Shown: positions 1 to 6,419, numbered from the stretch's first letter. The stretch: 6,801 bases of DNA from Sphingomonas sp. (GCA_030146605.1 JASLBO010000401.1:1-6801), one strand, 5' to 3'. Notes: a model not told the origin generated them from the sequence alone. Made by a program: numbers and translations.

Positions 1-15
1 CAAAATGGAGCCGAC

Positions 16-438
16 CTAGTCCGACTTCCGTCCCGCCGGGCAGCGCGACAGGAAATATTGGCGCTTCAGGTCGATCGCCTCCTGCCGCATGGTTTCGAGG
101 CGGCGCTGGTCGTCGAGGGCGCGCTGGCGATCGTCCAGCGCCAGCTGACGCAATGCGAGTTCCTGGTCCGAAACGCCGCCGGCCTCTTGCGGCTGCGCCG
201 GCGTTGCCGGGCTCTCGCGCAACGCGCGCCGCCGGTTCGCCGCATCGAAGCGCTCGGCGGCGATCCGGGCCTGTTCCTGATAGAATGCGGTGACCGCCGC
301 ACTGCGCCGGCGCGCTTCCGCCGCGAAGACCGGAAGGACGGCCGCGCGTTCGCAGCGCTCGATCGCGGCATCGAGCGCCGGCAAGTCGACAGGATCGGCC
401 GACTGGAAGGCGGCGACGAGCAAGAGAAGGTAGGACAT
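16..438 (-). CDS. Hypothetical secreted or membrane-tethered coiled-coil protein
   Basis: I do not recognise a named family. The protein is 140 aa. It begins with a short hydrophobic stretch (MSYLLLLVAAF, residues 1-11), which suggests a signal peptide or weak N-terminal anchor, although there is no positive charge before it. The rest is almost entirely charged and Ala/Arg/Glu/Gln-rich helix. A Pro-rich break at about residues 77-86 (SPATPAQPQ) separates two helical parts, and the second (about 89-130) looks like a coiled coil. Two cysteines, C29 and C133, could pair if the protein is exported. The gene starts 10 bp after the glycosyltransferase stop codon on the same strand, with a weak AAGG overlapping that stop, so it is probably co-transcribed and translationally coupled. 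A periplasmic location is inference. Codon use and the strand-consistent layout support a real gene; function unknown. Confidence 0.72.
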   Translation of the reverse strand: MSYLLLLVAAFQSADPVDLPALDAAIERCERAAVLPVFAAEARRRSAAVTAFYQEQARIAAERFDAANRRRALRESPATPAQPQEAGGVSDQELALRQLALDDRQRALDDQRRLETMRQEAIDLKRQYFLSRCPAGRKSD

Positions 439-448
439 CGGCAGCGCC

Positions 449-1609
449 TTATCGGGCCTGCGCCGCGCGGCGCGCCATCACTTCGAGATAGGTATCGATC
501 ACTTTCTGGTTGATCGAGTCCCACTCATAGGCCTGCGCCTTGGCATGCCCGGCGGCGCCCTGTGCCTTGTGGAGGGCAGGGTCGGCGACCAGGCGGGCGA
601 TCGCGTCGGCATAAGCCTCGCAGTCGCGCGGGGGGACCAGATAGCCGTTCACGCCGTCCTCGATCAGATCGACCGCGCCGGTCGCGCGTGCCGCGACCAC
701 GGGGATGCCGCATGCCATCGCCTCGAGCGTGACGTTGCCGAACGTCTCGGTCACCGACGGGTTGAACAACACGTCCATCGAGGCGACCGCGCGGCCGAGA
801 TCGTCACCGCCCTGGAAGCCGGCGAACGCGGCGTCGGGAACCCGCTCGGCGAACCAGTCACGCGCCGGACCGTCGCCGATCACGAGGACGCGGTGCGGCA
901 CGCCCCGCTCGCGCAGCGCGCCGCAGACATCGGCGAAGACGTCGAGACCCTTTTCGAGGACCAGCCGGCCGAGAAAGCCGACCGCGAACTGGTCGTCGGC
1001 GATGCCGAGCGCGCGGCGCCATTCGAGATCGCGGCGTGCGGGGGTGAAGCGGGTGTGATCGACGCCGCGCGACCAGATCCGGACCGGCGCGGTCACGCCC
1101 CACGAACGGATCAGTTCGGCCATCGACTCGCCGGGCGTCACGACCTGATCGACGCGGTTGTAGAAGCGGGTCAGGCCCTTGATCATCAACGGCGCGAGGA
1201 AGCCGATGCCGTAATAAGCCGGATAGGTCTCGAAGCGGGTGTGGAGCGAGGCGACGGTGGGGATATCGCGGTCGCGCGCCCAGCTGACCGCGCGGTGGCC
1301 GAGAAATTCGGGGGCCGAGACATGGACGAGGTTGGGCTTGAACGCGGCGAGGTCGTCGCGCGTGGTGCGCGGCAGGTGCCACGCGAACTTATACTCGGCA
1401 CGGCCGCCGGGAACGGGAAGCGCCGGCACGCTGACAAGGTCGCCCGTCGGCGGGAAGGCAGGGGTGTCGGTGGTCGGCGAATAGATGCGTAGCGTCACGC
1501 CCTGGCGGAGCAGATAGCCGGCGAGCTTGTTGAGCGCCTGGTTCGCACCGTCGCGGACATAATTGTAATTGCCGCTGAAAAGCGCGACGCGGAGGTCGGA
1601 TGCCTGCAT
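449..1609 (-). CDS. GT4-type glycosyltransferase (GT-B fold)
   Basis: A 386-aa protein with the two-lobed GT-B layout of family 4 retaining glycosyltransferases. The N-terminal acceptor lobe has the glycine-rich opening FSGNYNYVRDGANQAL (residues 11-26) and SLHTRFETYP (121-130). The donor lobe begins near GFLGRLVLEKGLDVF (211-225). It contains VIGDGP (243-248) and the EX7E signature ETFGNVTLE with E288 and E296, followed by AMACGIPVVA. It ends with EDGVNGYLVPP (317-327). By family it should transfer a sugar from a nucleotide-sugar to a lipid or glycan acceptor at the cytoplasmic membrane face. It resembles MgtA/SqdX-like lipid glycosyltransferases; donor and acceptor cannot be read from sequence. 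The start is set at the ATG before QASDLRVALFSGN because the conserved N-terminus begins there. The frame stays open far upstream, but that part is antisense to radA and has no family sequence. No convincing Shine-Dalgarno is visible. Confidence 0.92.
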   Translation of the reverse strand: MQASDLRVALFSGNYNYVRDGANQALNKLAGYLLRQGVTLRIYSPTTDTPAFPPTGDLVSVPALPVPGGRAEYKFAWHLPRTTRDDLAAFKPNLVHVSAPEFLGHRAVSWARDRDIPTVASLHTRFETYPAYYGIGFLAPLMIKGLTRFYNRVDQVVTPGESMAELIRSWGVTAPVRIWSRGVDHTRFTPARRDLEWRRALGIADDQFAVGFLGRLVLEKGLDVFADVCGALRERGVPHRVLVIGDGPARDWFAERVPDAAFAGFQGGDDLGRAVASMDVLFNPSVTETFGNVTLEAMACGIPVVAARATGAVDLIEDGVNGYLVPPRDCEAYADAIARLVADPALHKAQGAAGHAKAQAYEWDSINQKVIDTYLEVMARRAAQAR

Positions 1610-1679
1610 CGCGGCGCGATAGCGGGGGCGGGGACGGGGGGCAAGGTTGGCGCTTCCACCCGCCTCCGGAGGATTGCAG

Positions 1680-1708
1680 TTGTTCCCTGCTTGTTCCTGC
1701 GCTAGCGT
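1680..1708 (+). promoter_or_regulatory. Candidate radA promoter, possibly leaderless
   Basis: TTGTTC (1680-1685) and TAGCGT (1703-1708) are separated by 17 bp, an acceptable sigma-70-type pair for an alphaproteobacterium. Transcription would begin at or very near the radA ATG at 1715. No Shine-Dalgarno sits in the usual place; the nearest GGAGG (1668-1672) is more than 40 nt from the ATG. A leaderless or nearly leaderless mRNA would explain this. The LexA-type box lies over the -35 and spacer. This is hand-matched and only moderately convincing. Confidence 0.35.
1682..1696 (+). promoter_or_regulatory. LexA (SOS) box, alphaproteobacterial GTTC-N7-GTTC type
   Basis: GTTC at 1682-1685 and GTTC at 1693-1696 are separated by exactly 7 nt (CCTGCTT), which is the direct-repeat operator recognised by LexA in many Alphaproteobacteria. 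It lies 18 nt before the radA start codon, a position suited to repression of a DNA-repair gene. It also lies 72 bp upstream of the divergent glycosyltransferase start, so that gene could be affected as well. The match is direct; binding by LexA is inferred from the motif and the gene it precedes. Confidence 0.72.
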
Positions 1709-1714
1709 GGCGCC

Positions 1715-3082
<1,368 letters not shown>

Positions 3083-3130
3083 GGCGTCCGGGTTTGTCGG
3101 CGGCGGGCGTGGTGATAGGGCTCTCCGGAC

Positions 3131-3162
3131 AGGAGGTCGCCATGCGGGGATGCCGGGCGTGA
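3131..3162 (+). promoter_or_regulatory. Strong Shine-Dalgarno and six-codon leader ORF ahead of the RNase H-like gene
   Basis: A perfect AGGAGG (3131-3136) sits 5 nt before ATG 3142, which opens a tiny frame encoding MRGCRA and stopping at TGA 3160-3162. That TGA overlaps a GTG codon (GTGA, 3159-3162) in frame with the RNase H-like protein, whose upstream in-frame ATG is at 3150. Two readings are possible. AGGAGG may serve ATG 3150 directly at a rather long 13-nt spacing, or the mini-ORF is translated and the downstream gene is coupled, starting at GTG 3159. Sequence alone does not decide. Confidence 0.4.
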
Positions 3163-3527
3163 AGGTCTTTTTCGACGGAGGATGCCGCCCCAATCCGGGG
3201 GCGATGGAGATCGCGGTCGTCGCGGCCGGGCGGACCACGATCCTGCGCGACCTTGGCGACGGCACCAGCATGGATGCCGAATGGCTGGCGCTGATCCACG
3301 CGCTGACGCTCGCCCGGTCGCTCGGCATGCCGGACATCGTGCTGGTCGGCGACGCCGCGGACGTCATCGCCAAGGCCAACGGCACCTTGAAATCTCGCGG
3401 TGCCGCGGCCGGGCATTGCGAGCGGTTCCGCGCGCTGGCATCGGCCGGCGCGCCGCCGCGCGTCCGCCACATCAAGCGCTCGCACAATCTCGCGGGGATC
3501 GCGCTCGCCAGGCTGCACGCGCGATGA
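3150..3527 (+). CDS. Small RNase H-fold protein (RNase HI-like, reverse-transcriptase-like RNase H)
   Basis: A 125-aa protein with the RNase H fold. It begins with KVFFDGGCRPNPGAMEIAVV, the classical first strands carrying the catalytic Asp (D9). It continues with a glutamate on helix A (SMDAEWLAL, E44) and a third acid at the end of a strand (IVLVGDAADV, D68). RNase HI enzymes cut RNA in RNA:DNA hybrids with two metals held by D-E-D-D. Here the last acid appears lost: the usual N-x-x-A-D motif reads NLAGIA near 113-118, with Gly116 where Asp is expected. Activity may be reduced or altered. The start is uncertain; GTG 3159 would give MKVFFDGG, closer to family N-termini. The gene overlaps the following pseudouridine synthase by ATGA, so they are probably coupled. 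It is shorter than RNase HI (about 150 aa) and lacks the basic handle region. Confidence 0.85.
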   Translation: MPGVKVFFDGGCRPNPGAMEIAVVAAGRTTILRDLGDGTSMDAEWLALIHALTLARSLGMPDIVLVGDAADVIAKANGTLKSRGAAAGHCERFRALASAGAPPRVRHIKRSHNLAGIALARLHAR

Positions 3528-4063
3528 CATTGCTCCTGTTCAACAAGCCCTATGGCGTGCTGTGTCAGTTCACCGATGAAGGCACGGGCCCCAGACGCCC
3601 GACGCTGGCCGACTTCGTCAAGGTGCCCGGCGTCTATCCGGCGGGCCGGCTCGATCTCGACAGCGAAGGGCTGCTGGCGCTCACCGACGACGGCAAATTG
3701 CAGCTGCGAATCGCCGATCCGAAGTTCAAGCTGCCGAAAACCTACCTCGTCCAGGTCGAGGGTGAAGTCGCCGAACCAGCCCTCGCGACGCTGCGGCAGG
3801 GGGTTGCCCTGAAGGACGGAGTGACTCGCCCCGCCGAGGCCGAGCGTATCGCCGCGCCCGAGCTGTGGCCGCGCGAGCCGCCGGTGCGCTTCCGCAAGAC
3901 CGTGCCCGATTGCTGGATCCGGCTGACGATCCGCGAAGGGCGCAATCGGCAGGTGCGCCGGATGACCGCCGCGATCGGCCACCCGACCTTGCGGCTGGTG
4001 CGCTGGAGCATCGGCGACTGGTCGCTCGACGGGATAGAGCCGGGACAATGCCGACGCGCCTGA
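3524..4063 (+). CDS. rluE: 23S rRNA pseudouridine synthase, RluE type
   Basis: A 179-aa enzyme of the RsuA/RluB/E/F family. It opens with LLLFNKPYGVLCQFTDEG, very like E. coli RluE, which makes pseudouridine 2457 in 23S rRNA. The catalytic motif GRLDLDSEGLL (41-51) contains the essential Asp (D44). Other family marks are KTYLVQVEG (72-80), WPREPPVRFRK (115-125) and the C-terminal EGRNRQVRRMTAAIGHPTLRLVR (138-160). There is no N-terminal S4 RNA-binding domain, as in RluE. It isomerises uridine in rRNA in the cytoplasm. The ATG at 3524 overlaps the TGA of the RNase H-like gene, which both fixes the start and suggests translational coupling. RluE is the best subfamily match by eye; the exact target base is inferred. 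Confidence 0.93.
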   Translation: MTLLLFNKPYGVLCQFTDEGTGPRRPTLADFVKVPGVYPAGRLDLDSEGLLALTDDGKLQLRIADPKFKLPKTYLVQVEGEVAEPALATLRQGVALKDGVTRPAEAERIAAPELWPREPPVRFRKTVPDCWIRLTIREGRNRQVRRMTAAIGHPTLRLVRWSIGDWSLDGIEPGQCRRA

Positions 4064-4113
4064 AGTTGGCGGCGGGGCTACCAATTCGCTGCGGCGCACT
4101 GCACAGTGACGGT

Positions 4114-4677
4114 ATGAAGCAATCGACTGCAATCACGATCGCCGCCAGCGTCGCCGCCGCGACCTTTGGCGGCCTGTTTTTCTATTCGCGCGCGACGCGG
4201 CCGCCGGTGATCAATCCGGATGTGCCCGAGCCGGCCAAGCCGGTGGAACTCGCGCGCTATCTCGGCAAATGGTTCGAGATTGCGCGGCACGAGAACCGTT
4301 TCGAGAAGGGCCTGGACGCAGTCACTGCGGAATATGCCCTCGACGGACAGGGCAGGGTCCGCATCGTCAACAGCGGCTGCCAGGGCGGACCGCACGGCAC
4401 GCGCAGTTCGGTGGAGGGGCGCGCAATCGTCACCGACGAGGCGACCAATGCCAAGCTCAAGGTGTCGTTCTTCGGGCCATTTTATGTCGGTGACTATTGG
4501 GTGCTCGATCACGGCGACGACTATGGCTGGTCGATCGTCGGCGAGCCGGGCGGCCGCTATCTATGGGTGCTGAGCCGCGAAGCGAGCCCGGCGCCCGCGG
4601 CGGTCGAGGCGCTGCTTCAACGAGTGGAGTCGCTCGGCTATGACCGATGGGCGCTGCGGATCACGCAGCAGGAGTGA
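4114..4677 (+). CDS. blc: Blc-type bacterial lipocalin with N-terminal membrane anchor
   Basis: A 187-aa lipocalin. The barrel opens with the GxW motif in RYLGKWFEIARHENRFEKGL (48-67), nearly the same as E. coli Blc, and continues with LKVSFFGPFYVGDYWVLD and the YLWVLSR strand that mark the family. Blc proteins bind fatty acids or lysophospholipids at the outer membrane. The N-terminus is a hydrophobic helix (about residues 5-24) followed by SRATRPP. There is no lipobox cysteine, whereas enterobacterial Blc is a lipoprotein. This one may be inner-membrane anchored or cleaved and periplasmic. The start at MKQSTAIT is chosen because it begins the hydrophobic helix. No strong Shine-Dalgarno is visible. 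It follows the pseudouridine synthase by 50 bp on the same strand, so co-transcription is possible. A role in lipid storage or repair is inferred from the family. Confidence 0.93.
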   Translation: MKQSTAITIAASVAAATFGGLFFYSRATRPPVINPDVPEPAKPVELARYLGKWFEIARHENRFEKGLDAVTAEYALDGQGRVRIVNSGCQGGPHGTRSSVEGRAIVTDEATNAKLKVSFFGPFYVGDYWVLDHGDDYGWSIVGEPGGRYLWVLSREASPAPAAVEALLQRVESLGYDRWALRITQQE

Positions 4678-4723
4678 GCGGCGAGTCGGCCAGCGTCGAT
4701 TCCACCTAAATTGAAGCGGGTCG

Positions 4724-4801
4724 GTTCCCCTGCGAAAGCCGGGGCCCAGGAGCCGAGAGCGCCCCGCTTGTGACCTTGGACCCCTGCTTTCGCAGGGGAA
4801 C
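4724..4801. repeat. Long imperfect inverted repeat (sphingomonad-type palindromic intergenic element), possible terminator
   Basis: The left arm begins GTTCCCCTGCGAAAGC (4724-4739), and the reverse complement of the right arm (4786-4801) is identical over those 16 bases. The pairing continues with a few mismatches and one bulge for about 26 bp (4724-4749 with 4776-4801), leaving a loop of about 26 nt. It starts 46 bp after the lipocalin stop codon. The transcript could fold into a large hairpin, which may end or stabilise the upstream mRNA. Similar GTTCCCCTGC...GCAGGGGAAC elements are, to my knowledge, scattered between genes in sphingomonads; copy number cannot be judged here. There is no T-run, so a classical intrinsic terminator is doubtful. 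Confidence 0.75.
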
Positions 4802-4831
4802 AGGATCAGCCTGAATGAAACTGACTAGACG

Positions 4832-4893
4832 ATGTCCGCTGTTGCCCGAAGCTGGTCATAGCCGGAGCGGTTGCCGATCGTGAGAACGGACAT
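4832..4893. repeat. Short inverted repeat in the intergenic region
   Basis: ATGTCCG (4832-4838) is mirrored by CGGACAT (4887-4893), with about 48 nt between. The outer edges are near-matches (gATGTCCG and CGGACATtc). The stretch 4802-4951 has no credible gene. It may be a degraded repeat or relic, but the seven-base arms are short enough to arise by chance. Confidence 0.25.
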
Positions 4894-4951
4894 TCTGGAT
4901 CGGGATTCTGAGGCTCGGAACCCTGCGGAAAAGCGGGGCGTGATGGCAGTG

Positions 4952-5380
4952 TCACGACCGGCGGGTTTTGGCGTCCTGGACCTCGAACGCCGTCAGAATA
5001 GGGCAAGGGCCTTCCGAACCTGACCCGCATTCCTGCGCGAGCCGACGAAGCGAGGCGCGCACTCGCGTCAGCTCCTCGATCCTGGCATCCAGCGCCGCGA
5101 TCCGCTCCATCGCGAGCTTCCGCACCTTCGCGCGATCGTCAGTCGCATCGAGCGCCAGCAGTTCGCCGATCTGCTCCAGGGTGAACCCGGCTCCTTGTGC
5201 AGATCGGATGAACCGAAGCCGGTGCACATCATCGGTGCCGTAGCGCCGAACACTGCCGCCGCTTCCACCTCCGCTCGGCCGCTCGGGGATGTCGAGGAGC
5301 CCGCGGCGCTGGTAGTAGCGCACTGTCTCCACACCGACGTCGCCCTCACGTGCAAGGCCCGCTATCGTCATGTTCGCCAT
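4952..5380 (-). CDS. MerR-family transcriptional regulator, mercury-type DNA-binding domain with two-cysteine sensor
   Basis: A 142-aa regulator. The winged helix-turn-helix occupies about residues 4-62, with VETVRYYQRRGLL (17-29) and SVRRYGTDDVHRLRFIRSAQ (43-62), very close to Tn501/Tn21 MerR. A glycine-serine insert (SGGGSGG, 36-42) lengthens the wing. A long dimerisation helix (about 83-115) leads to the ligand loop, C118-x7-C126-PIL. Mercury MerR uses three cysteines (C82, C117, C126). Here the first position falls on Arg83 next to D81-D82, so it is missing. The C-x7-C spacing instead matches CueR, which also lacks the first Cys. MerR proteins bind between -35 and -10 and twist the DNA when the ligand binds. 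The start at MANMTIAG has GGAG 7 nt upstream (minus strand, 5391-5388). Met4 (5371) is an alternative. The divergent gene is the likely target. Confidence 0.93.
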   Translation of the reverse strand: MANMTIAGLAREGDVGVETVRYYQRRGLLDIPERPSGGGSGGSVRRYGTDDVHRLRFIRSAQGAGFTLEQIGELLALDATDDRAKVRKLAMERIAALDARIEELTRVRASLRRLAQECGSGSEGPCPILTAFEVQDAKTRRS

Positions 5381-5383
5381 GCC

Positions 5384-5415
5384 TTGACTCCGTACTATAG
5401 TACGGATGCCATATA
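5384..5415 (+). promoter_or_regulatory. mer-like operator and promoter for the glutaredoxin/MauE gene
   Basis: A -35 TTGACT (5384-5389) is followed at once by an 18-bp perfect palindrome (5389-5406) whose core is CCGTAC-TATA-GTACGG (5390-5405). A -10-like CATATA follows at 5410-5415, giving a 20-bp spacer; CCATAT at 5409 would give 19. The over-long spacer with a centred dyad is the MerR-family activation architecture. From memory, the classical Tn501/Tn21 mer operator reads TTGACT, CCGTAC-N4-GTACGG, so the -35 and both half-sites match. The dyad also covers the GGAG ribosome site of the divergent regulator, consistent with autorepression. Ligand-dependent activation of the plus-strand gene is inferred. 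Confidence 0.85.
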
Positions 5416-5440
5416 GCCCCGGCAAGCAAGCTGGAGAAGT

Positions 5441-6214
5441 ATGATGGCGACGTTGGCGCCGAAGAAAGCAACGATCTACCGGATGGTGATGCCAGCGCAC
5501 ACCTGCCCGTTTGGTTTGAAGGCAAAAGACCTGCTGCGTCGGCAGGGGTACGAGGTCGAGGATCACTTGCTCCGTACGCGCGAGGAGACCGACGCGTTCA
5601 AGGCGAAAAATGGTGTGAAGACCACGCCGCAGACTTTCATCGGCGGCGAGCGGGTCGGTGGCTATGACGATCTGCGCCGCTTCTTTGGAAAGACGGTGCG
5701 TGATCCCAGCGCTGTCACCTACCGTCCCGTCATTGCCGTGTTCGCGGTGACGGCGCTGATGGCGCTCGCCACCAGCTACGCGGCTTTCGGCACGCCGTTT
5801 ACGCTGCGTGCGGGCGAGTGGTTCATCGCTTTCTCCATGTGCGTGCTCGCGATGCTCAAGCTCCAGAACCTCGACAGCTTCTCCAGCATGTTCCTCAACT
5901 ACGACCTGCTCGCCAGGCGTTGGGTTCCTTATTCCTACATCTATCCGTTCGCGGAAGGTGGCGCGGGCGTGCTCATGATCGCAGGGGCAGTGACCTGGCT
6001 CTCGGTCCCGATCGCGCTCGTCATCGGCGGCATCGGGGCGGTGTCGGTGTTCAAGGCCGTCTATGTCGAAAAGCGCGAACTGAAATGCGCATGCGTGGGC
6101 GGCGACAGCAACGTGCCGCTTGGCTTTCTATCCCTGACCGAGAACCTGATGATGATCGCGATGGCCGTCTGGATGGCTGTGGCTGCTCTCGGGCTCTCAG
6201 GGCATGCCATGTAG
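5441..6214 (+). CDS. Glutaredoxin-like domain fused to MauE/DoxX-type membrane redox domain
   Basis: A 257-aa two-domain protein. Residues 10-85 form a glutaredoxin/thioredoxin-like fold: ATIYRMVMPAHTCPFGLKAK holds a single active-site cysteine (C22 in CPFG, where dithiol glutaredoxins have CPYC), and TTPQTFIGGERVGGYDDL (61-78) has the cis-Pro glutathione-binding motif (P63). Residues from about 96 on are hydrophobic, with segments near 96-114, 126-142, 172-187, 189-208 and 233-252, resembling MauE/DoxX redox membrane proteins. A C216-x-C218 pair follows the fourth segment (ELKCACVGG). MauE proteins supply electrons for disulfide chemistry in methylamine dehydrogenase maturation; the fusion suggests thiol relay across or at the inner membrane. 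GGAG (5433-5436) is 4 nt from ATG 5441 and 7 nt from ATG 5444, so the second Met may be the true start. Transcription is probably from the mer-like promoter. Substrate unknown. Confidence 0.88.
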   Translation: MMATLAPKKATIYRMVMPAHTCPFGLKAKDLLRRQGYEVEDHLLRTREETDAFKAKNGVKTTPQTFIGGERVGGYDDLRRFFGKTVRDPSAVTYRPVIAVFAVTALMALATSYAAFGTPFTLRAGEWFIAFSMCVLAMLKLQNLDSFSSMFLNYDLLARRWVPYSYIYPFAEGGAGVLMIAGAVTWLSVPIALVIGGIGAVSVFKAVYVEKRELKCACVGGDSNVPLGFLSLTENLMMIAMAVWMAVAALGLSGHAM

Positions 6215-6419
6215 GCTTCTGCCTCCGCTACGGCCGCGATCCCGAGGTTCGCCCGCCGACTGGCGATGTAATTGACCCTTAAGGGCGCGAAATCACGTAG
6301 ATGGACGCGTGGCTTACTCTGGGCGGGCGGACAACCGAACGGTTATGGCACCGCGCGCACGAGACGCCTTCCGCCCCGCCGGACGGACGACTATCAGGGC
6401 GGCGGGAGGGACGCATTTC

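Noticed and set aside
545..1492. A 315-codon plus-strand frame antisense to the glycosyltransferase.
   Set aside because: No recognisable family; the opposite strand carries a complete glycosyltransferase with its EX7E motif.
3086..3130. GTCCGG (3086-3091) and CCGGAC (3125-3130) as a possible radA terminator.
   Set aside because: Only six bases paired across a 33-nt loop with no T-run; likely chance in GC-rich DNA.
4097..4108. CACTG-CA-CAGTG just before the lipocalin start as an operator.
   Set aside because: Only five-base arms and no partner regulator; too short to support.
4921..4956. Small hairpins (CCCTGC/GCGGGG and CGTGA/TCACG) at the end of the MerR gene as a terminator.
   Set aside because: Five- to six-base stems, one with a wobble pair, no T-run on either strand; not distinguishable from chance.
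4806..5030. A 74-codon minus-strand frame in the intergenic region, overlapping the end of the MerR gene.
   Set aside because: Pro/Arg/Ser-rich composition, overlap with the MerR coding end, no ribosome site and no family resemblance.
6215..6419. The 205-bp gap before cvpA, with a TTGACC (6272-6277) and a CCCTTAAGGG palindrome (6276-6285) considered as promoter or operator.
   Set aside because: No convincing -10 at 16-18 bp, and the ten-base palindrome alone is weak. Frames here are shadows. I see nothing firm except the cvpA Shine-Dalgarno.
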